A DNA stretch of 64,000 nucleotides, taken from the NCBI RefSeq assembly GCF_020740795.1, contig NC_067304.1, positions 4,330,056 through 4,394,055 on the forward strand, given 5' to 3'. The notes beneath the pieces were generated by a model. That model saw only the letters and a list, made by a program, of their open reading frames with translations, had not been told where the DNA came from and made no database searches. This document shows positions 23,601 to 36,000 of this stretch, one piece after another (within the stretch, counting starts at the first letter, position 1; each line of letters starts with the position of its first letter). Both the position numbers and the translations under genes were made by a program. This DNA comes from Apus apus (lineage: Eukaryota; Chordata; Aves; Apodiformes; Apodidae).

Positions 23601-26600
23601 TGTCTTTACCTTTTGATCCTTTAGGCCTGCCTGCTTGCTTCTTCTTGGATTTACCATCTCCCTTCACACCCAGCAGCGGATGGACTTCTGTGGAGAGACA
23701 ACTTGTTACCAGAGTGAATGATTTCCTGAAGATGTTGCTGTTATTAAGTATTACGATCCCATTCTGGAGCCTCCAACATAAGAATATGGAGCTCATGGGG
23801 TAAGTCCAGAGAGGGCCACCAAGATGATCCAAGGGCTGGAGCAGCTCTGCTCTGGAGCCAGGCTGGGAGAGTTGGGGTGTTCAGCCTGGAGAAGAGAAGG
23901 CTCCAGGGAGACCTTAGAGCAGCTTCCAGTGCCTGAAGGGGCTCCAGGAAAGCTGGGGAGGGGCCTGGGACATGGGTGTGGGGTGACAGGACTAGAGGAA
24001 ATGGATCAAAACTGGAAAAGGGGAGATTTGGGTTGGACACTAGGAGGAAATTCTTCACTATGAGGGTGGTGAGACCCTGGCCCAGGTTGCCCAGGGAAGC
24101 TGTGGCTGCCCCATCCCTGTAAGTGTTCAAGGGCAGGTTGGATGGGGCTTGGAACAACCTGGGCTGGTGGGACGTATCCCTAGATGATCCTTAAGGTCCC
24201 TTTCAACCCAAACCATCCCATGACTCTACGATTCCCAGTTTGCAAATGCCAGGAATAATTACAGAGTTGGTGGCCATTAATAACTGCTGCACAGTCATCT
24301 CCTCCTTCCTGTGAAGGAGTGACCTTCTGGTCTTCAGACCATCTGAAGTGCAAAATTAGGCATTAAAACAACAGCAGCTCCTACACACCATCATTAGGTA
24401 CTCCTTGGAGTTCAACGTTGGTGGTTTTGGGCTTCTTCTTTGGTGCCTGAGGTCCATCGGAGGAGGACTGCCTCTTTTTCTCAGAACCTATTCCCTCATC
24501 AATTAAAGAGCTCTGAACTGCATCTGGTGGAGGTCCATAGGGGTTTTCTTCTGGATCTTCCACTTCAGGAGCAATGGGTAAGTAAAGCAGAGCCTTGGAG
24601 TCCTCCAGTTCTTCATCACTGCGAAGGAAAAACATTTCCTTTCATTTAAAACTAGGAGTTACTATATTATACAGGGAATCTTAGTGGTATCTTTTGTATT
24701 GAAACTTTAAATAAAACATTCTTGCACCTGCTACAGAAGGCAGCAATGGGATCCACACTGGTTACATCCACTTCTTCATCTTCTGCAGCATCAGCACCTA
24801 AGAACCAGGGGAAAAATGTGAATTAAAGGCAGTAAGGAAAAGACAAACTACTTAAAAAGATGGTGACTGGCTGTGCTTAAATGTCTAAGCATACAGAAGT
24901 AAAAATTAAAGTATTTCCTCTTAAATCCATCAGGTATTTATTTTCTTTTCTATGTTCTATATAGACCTATTGTTACAAACCACCAGTAATGAAGCTGGAT
25001 AAATTATTTTAAATATTCTAGATGTTTTGCTGTTTTCACTCAACTAGTTCTAAATCAGATGAGATTTATTTTCGTGCTTAACTCCCACAAGCCTTCCATA
25101 GCACAATTTTTTGGCACCACCAAGTGGCAGGTTGTGCTGCTACTGACTGAGACAGCACTGCTGCTGTTGAGGAGCTGTGATCCAGGGCTATTTTTTACTG
25201 CTTAAGTACATATTGGAGAGGGGAGGCTTTCCTAAAAAAATAAAAATTAAAAAAAGTTGCATTTCCATGGCAGGAACCACACCCTGTTTAGTTCATACAT
25301 CTTAATTTATCCACTTCTGATTTGTTATTTAACACTCACATGTATTACTGTGACCACCAGTTTTAATTTTACTGTCACCACCAGTTTTAACTTTTATTAC
25401 AGTTGCACAGTCAGGGATTACAAACCAGTTGCTGCACAGCAGCTCCTTCTGCAGTACCTGTCTGTTCTGGCTCACTCTTATCTTCATCTTCAATGTCAAA
25501 CTCTGACTCTCTCTCTTCGTATTCTACATTTTCATCCAGCTCTTTGAAGTCAGGTGCAAAGGCACTCCAGTTTTCCTAAACCACAAATTCAGAGGGATTT
25601 TTACCTCATGCAAAGGAACAGCAGCCACAGTGAGGACTCCTGCAATCACCACCTCATTCTGCATCAAAACTCTCAAGCCACGTGCAAGATCACAAAAACC
25701 AAGCCTCACTGGAGGCTCCACAGTCACCTGGCAAATTAGGAACTGCAGGAATGAGGTCCTACTGAAAATATGACACAATATTCCTTAAATATTACAATGT
25801 ATGTAATAATGACACCTAAAAGAAAAGATGCATGTTCATGTTTAGCCACTTAGTTTGGGCCCATTCAGATTTCCTGCACTTGAAAGACACATTCAGGACA
25901 TCATTCCCACTTTTTTTTTTTTTTTGTTATTAAGGACATTTATTTATTATGAAGGGCAATTAAATGTCCTTGTGATTATATTTAAGATCTAATGCAAAGC
26001 TTAACTAGTTCAGCAACTGCAGCACTAGTCCCCTCCTCAGATTCAACCAGATGGCAAACACAGGTCAGGTTAGGCAGGTGGGCCTAAAGAGCTTGTTGGA
26101 TGGGGATTTAATAATGGATTTCAACATTCAATCTACCAGGATTGGAGACCCCCAAGGAATCCTCTTAAGGAAAAAATATACACCACTTACCACTTGATTC
26201 TGAGCCCAGATGGACACAACACCACTGGAAATGGAAGCTATGATGGGTCGGACAGGATGCCACTAGATTTACACGGAAGAGAAAAGAGGAGGAGCTTAAT
26301 TGGTAAATGAAATGAAGCTTAGTTTTCCAAAATAACAAGAAACATAGTAAGAGCAGACAGTTTTCTTACTGCTACATCCAAGAGCAGCTCTCCTCTGGTC
26401 CCGTGGAGGATTTTCACTAGGTTTCCAATACTTTTCTCCCAGATGTACAGGGCGTGTTGTCGTGCTGAACCTGCCACTATGTATTCACCGTCACCAGAGA
26501 AACAGCACTTCTTCCACGGTGTCCTGGGTGCAAAGACAGTGTCACAAGCTCAACAGCAGCACCACAGGGAGGATGGAGGACTCTGGAGTTGGCTTGTTCT

Positions 26601-29600
26601 TCACCCACAAATACTTAAACTTGAATTGTGGCAGACAGGTTTCAAATGAAATTATCTGTCCATTACCCTGAACAAGATACCGAGCCACCCTTTCCTCCAG
26701 AGCCTCCCACCCCTTTGCTTGCTGAGCACACAAACCTAACTGTTTCATGTCAGGCTGAGCAGCCATTCTGCTGCCTCCTACCTGTTCACCAAGTCCTGCA
26801 GCTTCTGCATGGGCTCAGGTTCCCCATCTCGTCCACAGGTGAGGATTTCACGGCCGTCGTACACCCTGATGATCCGGTCAGCTGTGTTTATTAAAAAGCA
26901 GCTGCAGGAGGAAGGGCACAGAACATATATTGGGTTAAAAGGCTAAAATAAAAAAGAATCAGAATACGTTCCATTAAACAACTTGGGGGGGGGGGTTAAG
27001 ACTATCCTATAGCTTGCAATTCATCTTTCAAGATACCAGTTGATCAGTGAAGTAACTCACCTTCCTTTCCGAGCAAACTCAATCGATTTAATAGCTGTGG
27101 TGTTGCTGGTTCCAGTTGTGACTCTGAAGGAAGCAACAAGATCCTGAGTGTCTGTTTTTAAGACCAAGATCTGAAGATGAAGGAGACAGGAGGCAATTAG
27201 TGTCTTCATTGTATCTCATTCTCCTTCTGGTACCTTGCACCTTAGCTGCTAACCCTGGCAAGAGAAGCCTCAGCAATCTACACAGGAATAGTTGGGATTC
27301 TGCAACTGCAGTTTCTGTGACATAGTAATTGGTTTATTTATACTGGAAAAGAATCCAACAACTATGGTCAAAGTCAACAGCAAGACAAAGACCTAAGTGA
27401 GACAAAGACTGTAATCTAGAGATCTTCAAAGATAAAGTGTGATGCTTTGTCCAGAAGATCTTATCAGCAGGACATCAACTATTCAGGACACCTTATTTGT
27501 ACATCGAAACGAAGAACACAACCCAGAAACCTTAAGCAACTTGGGAAAAGCAGGAAGTTCACAGCCAGTGCTGCCTGCTAACATCTCACCTTCCCCTTGG
27601 CATTGCCTGTATAAATGTATTCCCCTCGCCTGTCAAAAGAGGCCACAACATTGAGGTCAGAATCATCATCCACAGGCAGGACAACATGTTTGGAGTCTGA
27701 CAGCGTCAGCATCACCGGCGCCGACTTCATGGGACAGACCAAAACTCTGTTTCTGAAAAGCAGAAAAAGAACAATTCAGAGGTTTTGGGTTTTATTTTTT
27801 TCTCTGAAGTGTCCAGATTTAGAAGCAGAAAAAAAAAAAAGCTCAATCTATATCAAGAGATCCAGGATACTTCTGTATTTTTATTATCTTGTGTTTGTTA
27901 CTTTGATGACAACACGACATCGAGCTGGTGTCTATTTCATTAACTTTCCTTCTCTGGAAACTTCTCCAAGTTTATGCAGTAACTTGCAAACAAGAGGTTC
28001 CCATACACATTCCCAAGAACCCTTCTCCTGTATAATCTCCTCCCTTTCTGATGTTTCCATAATAAAACAAACCATAACAAACCCAGTTCGGGTTCTAATC
28101 ACAACAAAGAAGGTGCACTGGCAGCATCGACCAGGTTTATTGAAACAACACCAACTGCAACATTTCAATAATCACCAGTTCTATGAAAATAAGAGCATTC
28201 GACCCTCTTTTCCCAGGACTTACTGGTCTCGAGGGTGATACTGGACTTTCAGGATGGGTGAAGGGAATCTGAACCTCTGGTCGCAGTCTCCGGAGAGCAC
28301 GTCCCACTGGGACACGATGTTGTCTGTGGACGCGCTCACCAGCTTGTGGCCATCCCGGCTCCAGCTACAGTAACCAGAGTTGGAGTAACAGTTACTCCTC
28401 ACACGTGCAGAACATACACCCAGAGTTTCAAATGACCAGACCAAGTTATCAGACTTAGATACAGAATCACAGAGTGGTTTGGGTCAGAAGGGACCTTCAA
28501 GATCATCCAGTTCCCACCCCCTGCATGGGCAGGGACACCTCCCACCAGCCCAGGTTGCTCCAAGCTCCATCCAACCTGCCCTTCAACACTGCCAGGGATG
28601 GAGCTTCCACAACCTTCCTGGTCAACCTGTTCCAGCATCTCACCACCCTCACAGCCAAGAATTTCTTCCCAATAGCTACTCTAAATCTCCCCTCTTCCAG
28701 CTTAAAACCATTACCCCTCGTCCCATCACAACAAGCCCTGGTCAAAAGCCCTGCCCCCAGCCTTACAAATCTGTGTGAAAAATAACCTAACACCCAAACA
28801 CTTAGTGGGCATTACAGGTTTCCAAATTCTCTCAGAGGGAACTGTCCCAAGCTGTGTCTGAGTTTCCCACAGGGGGCTGGCACTTCAGCAGTCCCCACAC
28901 CCGGGCAGCACCTGCTGCTCAGCAAACACAACCACCAGAGAATTTGTAACACAAACGAGAACAGCCTTTCACACCTCACGCAGGGCCCAGGAGCTTCATT
29001 AGGGAGTAAACACCGAGGTCAGCTTTTCGGAGGGAAAAAACCCCGCCCCCAGCTGTTTCTCACCACAAGGAGCAGACCGGGTGGATGTGAGCGCTGATGA
29101 TCTTGGCGATGCCCCTGGTCAGGAAGTCCCAGATGACGATGCGCCCGTCGTTGCAGCCCACGGCGAGGAGGGTGCCCCAGCGGTTGAAGGTGCAGGTCAG
29201 GGCCATGCTGATGCAGTCCAAGGTGCCGTCGGCCTCCTGCGGGGAGAGGGCAGCGCAGGGGAGGGCGGTCAGCCCCCCGCCGGCAGCGGCGGGCGGGCCG
29301 GGGGCGGCCCCGCGGGGCGGGGCGGGGAGGGCGGGTGTTTTACCTCGGGGTAGTTCTGGCCGAAGGACTCTGCAACGAGACGCAAAGACGCAGCTTCAGG
29401 GGGGCGCTCCCACCGCCCCCGCGGCTCGGACCCCGCCCCGACCGACCCCTCCCCGGCCTGACCGACCCCCCCTGCCCGACCGACCCCCCTCCCGGCCCGA
29501 CCGACTCCCCCCCCGCCCCGGCCCGACCGACCCCCTGCCCCGACCGACCCTCCCCCCCCGGGCCTGACCGACCCCCCTCCCCGGCCTGACCGGACACCCC

Positions 29601-29635
29601 CCCCCCCCGCACCCACCGAGCAGCTCCAGGTTCAT
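20454..29635 (-). CDS. RBBP5: RB-binding protein 5, WD40 subunit of MLL/SET1 complexes
   Basis: Core subunit of the WDR5-RBBP5-ASH2L-DPY30 module that stimulates MLL/SET1 histone H3K4 methylation in the nucleus. Thirteen coding exons have GT-AG borders and matching phases: 29617-29635 (MNLELL), 29344-29369, 29064-29236, 28224-28364, 27590-27752, 27061-27170, 26782-26901, 26370-26523, 26191-26262, 25458-25575, 24728-24797, 24389-24618 and 23493-23687. They give 530 codons plus one base, ending QPLT, against 529 residues to the same point in the human protein as I recall it. The N-terminal two thirds is a WD40 propeller ([40 protein letters not shown]). Then come the acidic ASH2L/WDR5-binding segment ([30 protein letters not shown]) and a Lys-rich tail ([14 protein letters not shown]). 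The final exon is provisional. Introns hold CR1 copies at 23805-24233 and 28461-28790. Confidence 0.95.
23805..24233 (+). repeat. CR1 LINE 3' fragment in RBBP5 intron 12
   Basis: About 430 bp in forward CR1 orientation, antisense to RBBP5. Landmarks in order: ccaagatgatccaagggctggagcag, gttcagcctggagaagagaaggctcc, gggttggacactaggag, aattcttcactatgagggtggtgag, and the terminal ggtccctttcaacccaaacc. It is the longest CR1 copy in the window and begins about 120 bp from exon 13. Confidence 0.93.
28461..28790 (-). repeat. CR1 LINE 3' fragment in RBBP5 intron 3
   Basis: About 330 bp reverse-complement CR1: acagaatcacagagtggtttgggt, then gaagggaccttcaagatcatcc, ctgcatgggcagggacacctccc, tccatccaacctgcccttcaac, and ctgttccagcatctcaccaccctc. 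It lies in the same orientation as RBBP5, about 100 bp upstream of the exon at 28224-28364. Confidence 0.93.
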
Positions 29636-30200
29636 CGCGGCCGCCGTCCCGCTCCCTGCGTCCCCGCCTGCGAAGGACCCCTCTCTGAGGGGCCTACGTC
29701 GAGCAGCCCCGGCGTTCGCCTGACGAATCCCCCCCGTTCCCCTCCAACCCCCTCGGCCCAGCGGCGCCCCGCAGCTCGGTTCCTCCCGACCCACGGCGGC
29801 CGGGAAGAGCGTTATTCCTTTCCGCGGGGTCGGCGGGAGGGGGTTGGGGAGCGCGGCGGGGATCAGGCGGCGCGGCGGGCAGCCCGGCGCCTGCGCGGGG
29901 AAGGCCCCGGGGGCGGAAGCGGCGGCGAGAGGCCGCAGGGAGCGGGGGGGGCAGAGCCGGGACCAAAACATCAGCGCAACCATCATCGTGAACGGTGCGA
30001 CACGCGGGCGGCGGTTACTGCACCGGCTGGGCCGGCGGGGCCCGGCCGAGCTGCCAGAACAGCGGCGGGGCTGGGTTTGAGGCGGGCACGTTTGAAGCCC
30101 CCCCCGGAGCTGGAGGCAGGAAGGGCGGGTTTGTCCTGCACGGGGCAGCTCGGCTGTAGAGAGAAAAGGAGGCGCGACGAGCTCTGGAGGAGGGTATCGC
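29240..30200 (-). promoter_or_regulatory. RBBP5: RBBP5 CpG-island promoter region
   Basis: Dense CpG and GC content surrounds the RBBP5 start codon (29635-29633) and extends about 550 bp upstream. An ETS-type core (cggaagcgg) lies near 29915-29925. There is no TATA box, as expected for a housekeeping promoter. The transcription start site cannot be placed from sequence. Confidence 0.7.
29431..29592. repeat. GACCGACCCC minisatellite filling RBBP5 intron 1
   Basis: About eight imperfect units of 17-26 bp built on gaccgacccc plus a C-rich spacer (ccccggcct or ctgcc). It occupies most of the 247-bp intron between exon 1 (29617-29635) and exon 2 (29344-29369). On the RBBP5 sense strand it is G-rich (ggggtcggtc). 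Confidence 0.85.
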
Positions 30201-33054
30201 TGCTGTCAGCCAGGCAGGAAGACCCAAGAACGGCTGCAGTGCTGTGTGGGGCTGCCAGGGCCCCGGGGAACGTTCCTGGTGCTGCAGAGCCCGAGTGCAC
30301 CGTCCCCAAGCTCATCCCAAGCCGTGTGGTGTGAGGGAAAGGCTGAACCTGGGCCGGGGAGTCTGAACTGCAGAGCAAGCTCCTCACACCTCTGGGTGCT
30401 TGAACCCAGCCCTGGCCCAGCAGAGCTGTGACCCTCACCCCAGGGCTCCCTGTCAGGGCTTTGTTGCCAAGATCATTTCAGGCCTGATCTCCACTTCAAA
30501 CCTGGAGGAAGGGAGAGGGAGGTTGACTCCTCACAGAAGTCAGCATCCACCTCTGGGGACTAAGCTCATCTTACAGGGCAACAATCACATCCCTGGAAGA
30601 GCCAGCACTGGTTTGGGTTCACACACAACAAGCACTGCTTGGTTCCATGTGGTACCTTGTACAATGCACCAGTTATCAAGGAGCCTTTTACAACACAGCA
30701 TGAAAACATCCTGTAACAAAACATCTTCAGCAGATGGAGGCAATAAAGGCAGCCTTATCTGGGAGAGGAGTAGGTACCTGCTTCACTTAGACTCACTGCA
30801 CCAGGCTCAAATGTGATAAATGAAATCACAGGCTGTAAAATCTTTTAATAAAGTCATTGCTCACCTTGTTTTCCTAATCCTGATTGAGTGGGGGGGGGGA
30901 ACAGTTTTAAAGATAAACAGGGTGTATGAAACACCTCCAAACAAGTTTAGTCATGCAGACTTAATACCCAGCATGGGGGGGGAGAAATGCAGAGAAGCAG
31001 CTGCACAGAGTTTGGGAAAACCTGCAGATCAACAACACTGAACATGCAAAGAAACAAACCCAATGGAAAGGAGACATCAAGGCAGCTACAAACAACAATA
31101 AAAAGGCATCAGGTAAGTGTCTGGAGATGGCTACACAGGAAAAGCTATACAAGACATCTCTGGAATTGCATACACAGAGTTTTCAATTTTATTCATACAT
31201 TTATTATTTACACAAGCTACCTCTCTTCATTGCCAGAGACTGACCTTGACTCTCCTAGTGTTAAATAAGGTTACTAACCACCACGCAGAGCAGAACAGAG
31301 TTAATACTGTTAGTGTCATGGGCAGTGTGAAGTATTCCTTCTTCTGCCTGTGTGGGTCTGGGTTGCTGCACTTCCAGCTGGAGCAGCTGGTGAGGCTCTA
31401 TCTGCACTGGCAAAACCATCACAGGCCAGGAAAATGCCCACACGTGCAGGTAAAAAAAAAAGTCTTTTATATATATAATATATAAAGCATTAATTCTGTT
31501 TATTGCACAAAGAAAGGAAACTTTAAACTACACTAATACTGCAGGGTTATGGATCCCTTTCCTTTGTTCAAGCTGTTTAACAGGCAGACTATCTGTTGTC
31601 ATTTTGCTGTCCCCTAGCCAATAAATTCCAGCTAAAAGGTGCAGTGATTCCACAAGCCTGCACTGCTGTGGATGCAGCATTCCTGGGAAACAAAGCCACT
31701 GCAGCTGGGAGGAACAGTAAACCCAGGGAGAACTTGCCAACTCAGTATGTCCTCATGTAGTAATAAACAAGGTGCATTTTCTCTTTCAGCCTCCACCCCG
31801 TGGGTATGGTCCATTCAGATTAACCCCTCTTGCCCCAGAAATGCAAAAGGCAAGGAAGTTCTTTTCCCCTCCTGGGGAGGGCAGCAGGACCAGCCCAGGA
31901 CCTGCCTTGCAAAGGATTCCCTTCCCCCTCATTTTTTATCCTTTTCAATGCAGCCAAAAGAGACCCCAGAGTGAAACGACCAGATAAGCAGCCACAGCTA
32001 CTGAAGGAGGAATGACCTGTTTTCCCTCAAATCAGCTCTCACCAAGCATGTGACTTTATAAAAAGCTGAAGAAACCTTTTTTTTTTTAAAACATGTCTGT
32101 CATAGCTAGCCCAATTTAAAACTGTCATTGCCTTTACGACTAATTCAAACCCCAAATTTAATTAAAATGAATTGGCATTTTCCCCATGGACAGTCATTAG
32201 TTGTAATGACTTCATGTTTCAGTATTACCAATCTGTGATCTCTGAGCAGTCTTCCCATTTACCAGAAGACTGTAAAAGAAAGGTCAGGTTTCTTCAGACA
32301 TGCAAATAACTATTACGAAGCAAAATTACCAGAAAGAGCTTGTTTAAAGAAGTTAAGAGCTGAAGGGTACATAAGAGATAAATAGCTTATAACTTGGGGT
32401 ATTTGCACTGCAGTGGAACAGTAAATAAACCCCCTTAGGTAAAACATGGAAGCTTTGCTCCTGTCAATGTAAACATCTGGAGTGTTGCAAGAAGCTAATA
32501 CAGATAGATGCTCTCAGCTTCTAAACACTTTCTAGCCTAGAGCCTCTTTCTCTCTCTCCTCTGACCACACTGGAACAGGTGCCAATCCATAGGGAACTGG
32601 GGATTTGTGGCCCCAAGGCCCCCTCAGACCATCAGTTAACAGGGAGAGTTGTTACTTTACTGAGTAAAGACAGTCGTGATCAACTTCTAGCAACACAGAC
32701 ACTGCCTGGAACACACAAGATGCTTCTCTTTGATTGGTATTTGTGTGGGATTGGCAAAAAAAAAAAAAAAAAATCCCTTTCAGTTCAAGGGTGGGGATTT
32801 TTCTACCTTATTTGCACAACTCCATAATAAAAGTTGCAGCAGGGTAAGTAGCATCAAGGGTTGTACCGGAGGAGGCTTCTCTGGCCACTGTTCAAGGTGG
32901 AACATCCCCGAGGTCTCACCTCTCTGAGCAATCTCCTGGTGGCTGTTACCTGTCCCACTCATGTTAGCCACAAAGAGCTACATCTGAAGAAGCCATCTGC
33001 AGAGTTAAGGGTTCAGAATTCTCCCACCATTAAAAATTCTTCTGTGCTTCCTTT
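30200..33054 (-). other. DSTYK: DSTYK 3'UTR and DSTYK-RBBP5 spacer
   Basis: Non-coding sequence downstream of the DSTYK stop codon (33057-33055). Minus-strand AATAAA hexamers at 31499-31504, 31200-31205 and 31188-31193 make a 3'UTR of roughly 1.55-1.9 kb likely. Mammalian DSTYK also has a long 3'UTR. No convincing gene or repeat is seen between 30200 and 31180. A homopolymer A run sits at 32756-32773. Confidence 0.55.
31499..31504 (-). promoter_or_regulatory. DSTYK: Candidate DSTYK poly(A) signal
   Basis: AATAAA on the minus strand about 1.55 kb past the DSTYK stop codon. Two more copies follow at 31200-31205 and 31188-31193. Confidence 0.45.
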
Positions 33055-36000
33055 TCAAGTAGAGTCGTCCAACCCCTTATTTGGGTGCTCAGAGCTGGAC
33101 TTGCAGAGCCTGTCCATGATCCCCTGCAGCATGGGCTGAACGATCCCCAGGAGAGGGCGCTGGGAGGAGTCTCCATCCCAGCAGGCTTCCATCAGCTGCC
33201 AGCATTCCTCATCAAACACCGGAAGACGCTCCGGGCGAACTCCTGGAAAAGGGAGAGGGAGCTGGTTAGCAGCAGCACCCCTCCAACCCGGCAGAAACTT
33301 GGATGCTCCTCCCTGTGGTGCAGGGTGAAGTGACCTGAGTGAACTGTCTGGGGTCTAATGTTCTTGCTGAAGGCTTAGATGTCACCAATGCCTCTTAAGA
33401 TCTTTGGGAGCATCACCTGACATTGCTCAGGAGATCACACCCACTTCCAGAGGATGGCCAACACATCTTGGGGGATGGGACACGTTTTAGTTTCACTGCA
33501 GCCTCCTCTTTACAACTATTAGGGAGCAAAATGAGAACCCTCCTCTAGAAGGAACAAGCCCCCCCACATCCACTCATAATGGTGCCTTTGGGAGGAAGTT
33601 CAACAGGAGAAGGGGTGGGGGCAGCCTTCTCACCAAATACATGACTCACTCATCCAAGTTAATCTTTTTCACGTGAGAAGGGGAGAGATTATATGGACAG
33701 GAACTAAGGACACAAAGCAGTAAGCCATTCTGATACCATGGCACAGCATGAAGCTACCACTAGACACAGTACTAAACACACACAGGCAGAAGAGTGACTT
33801 TATATTTTGGGGAAAATTGAGCAGTGTTTTACTCAACATCCAGCCCATCACTGACACCTCCAGCATGGTGCACATTAAGCACTTGAATGCACAGACCTCC
33901 ACGGCCTCCAGAAATTGCAAAGGATTAAACATTCTTTAGGGGATCATGCCTGGCCAGCTCTGGGATCTGGTTCACATCCCAAGTGTTGTACTACTGCCCA
34001 TGGGTTCAGCAGTGCACAGCTCCTGCTACAACCTGGCAAGGAGCTGGTTAACTCTCAGCCTTTTGCTATCCCTGCTCATTTTAGCTAGATTTTCAGTAGA
34101 ATGTGCCCAAGGTTTAACTAGGTAAGTGTTCCTCTTCAGACTGTCAATGAATGCAGCAGGGTGCTCCATCTCTCAGTATGCCTGCCTCAGTTTCCCCTCT
34201 ATGATCCAACTGCTTTTTGTATCTCAGTTTTGCAGGCCCAGGCCTGGAGTGGAAAGATTCCCACGAGAAAGGAAAGGGCCTGGAAAGCTCTGAGCTGGTA
34301 ACAACCTTGAAAGTTACAAACAGAGGCCAAGCTGATGTTCATGACACCAGGTGCTCTCTGGGGTTAAAGAACACAAAACCCAGCCTGGCCACAACTAGGC
34401 CTGAAACAGAGATAAAGTAAGAACAAAGAGATAAACACAAGAGTTTGCTTGGACAGAACGAGGCCTTTGTGGGTTTTCTACTGTTTTCCTTTTATTCTTC
34501 AATGAGAGAATTTGGAGGTACAGCTGAATAGTTCAATGACAGCAGCCAATCCACTTTATTCTACAAAAGCCTGGTCCCACCTGTGATTGGGACTCCTGTA
34601 CACTTCCCCAGGAGGTTGCTGGACCTTCTCCTCTCCAAAGGGGACACCTGCCAGAGGTTGATTCTCAAGAATTAAGACCCACCCAGGGACACCCAGCTGG
34701 GGCCAGAAAGGGTGAGAGACATTCACTCCTTTATTGTCCTCGTTAGTGCACTTAATATTAAGCAATAGCTCATTGTTAAGTTCTAAGAGTCTAGAATCCT
34801 TTTAAAGTTGATAATTAGTGCTCTAGGCCTGCTATAAAACTTAGTAACGAGTTGCCAACATTTTAATGGTTTAACCTTTGTTTTACCTAACTACTACTAG
34901 TATGTTTTATTGTTAAGATGACCATTTTGCATCCTAACCTCAGCTTCTGTTCCTATCTCCCAATTTTCCTACCATTTGACTGTGTTTGTGCCTTCTAAGG
35001 GGTTAAGACCCTGGTGTGACATGCAATACATCTCACTCAGTCCATATAGATCCTGTCTGCCATCCCAGCCTCTCTGGGACCATGCAACTTGTATTTTTAA
35101 CTTTCAGTTACAAGGTAAGAAGGGATTTCCTCACAGTTTCTCCAGTTTTCCTCAAGCATACATAAAGTATCAAGCAAGAGGGTTCAAATAAGCCACACGT
35201 ACCTCTTCTCACATTGTTCCAAAGGTGATCTTTGCTTGCACATCTCTCAAAAGCCTCTGGTAACTTCACATGTCCCGAACAAATGTACCAAAACAGAATG
35301 CCAAATGCATAAACATCCACGGAGTTATCATACTTTCCTGGGACAAAAATACAGTTGATCAGCAGGGCAAACACCATCACTGGAAACTGAGCAGTCAGAG
35401 AACTCATTTCAGTCTTCTGCTTCCTCAAACTAAAACTACACTGCCAAAAAAAGGCCAGTAAAAGATCAGGAATCTGTGCCAAAGGTGCAGGGACAAAAGT
35501 TCAGATATTCCAATTCTCAGAGAGTTTAGGCACTTAACAAGTAGCAGCAGATCCCAAGCTGAGGTTCATGGACCACAGGTGCTGGGAAGTATTTCAGAGA
35601 TTGAAACACCAAGATTTGTAAGACTATCAATTCAGTTGGCTCTGCTGCCCAGGAGTCTGATGGAGCCAACATCAGCCTCTCAATCCAGAAGTCTGGCAAT
35701 TACCCATTTACAGCAAGTTCTGAATAAGAAAAGATTGAGCACAGCAAGTGCTCAAAAGCAGGGACAGCATCTCAGAGAGACTGAAAGGTTTCTGGTAAGT
35801 GTAGTACAGATCTGAGAGCAACTCCAAGATGCTCTCAGAAAAAAAAACTGAGAAAGCACACCTGCCAGAAGCACAATGCACAGTGAATCTGAACACACTT
35901 CACTTCTGTAACAACTCTGAAGTTCCTTTCTTGGTAACTGCACCAAAATCATGGGATCCTTTCTGAAGTATTTGTCTATGAAAACCAAGTATTTCCAGTT

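Noticed and set aside
29097-29986. Long overlapping frames on both strands near the RBBP5 start
   Set aside because: GC-rich CpG-island sequence and the GACCGACCCC array lack stop codons in several frames. The true coding here is the short RBBP5 exons 1-3.
34130-35100. Suspected LTR-like or old inserted element in DSTYK intron 12
   Set aside because: The composition shifts and a gcctcagtttccc motif (34182-34197) suggests a SINE relic, but I found no terminal repeats, target duplications or recognisable element parts.
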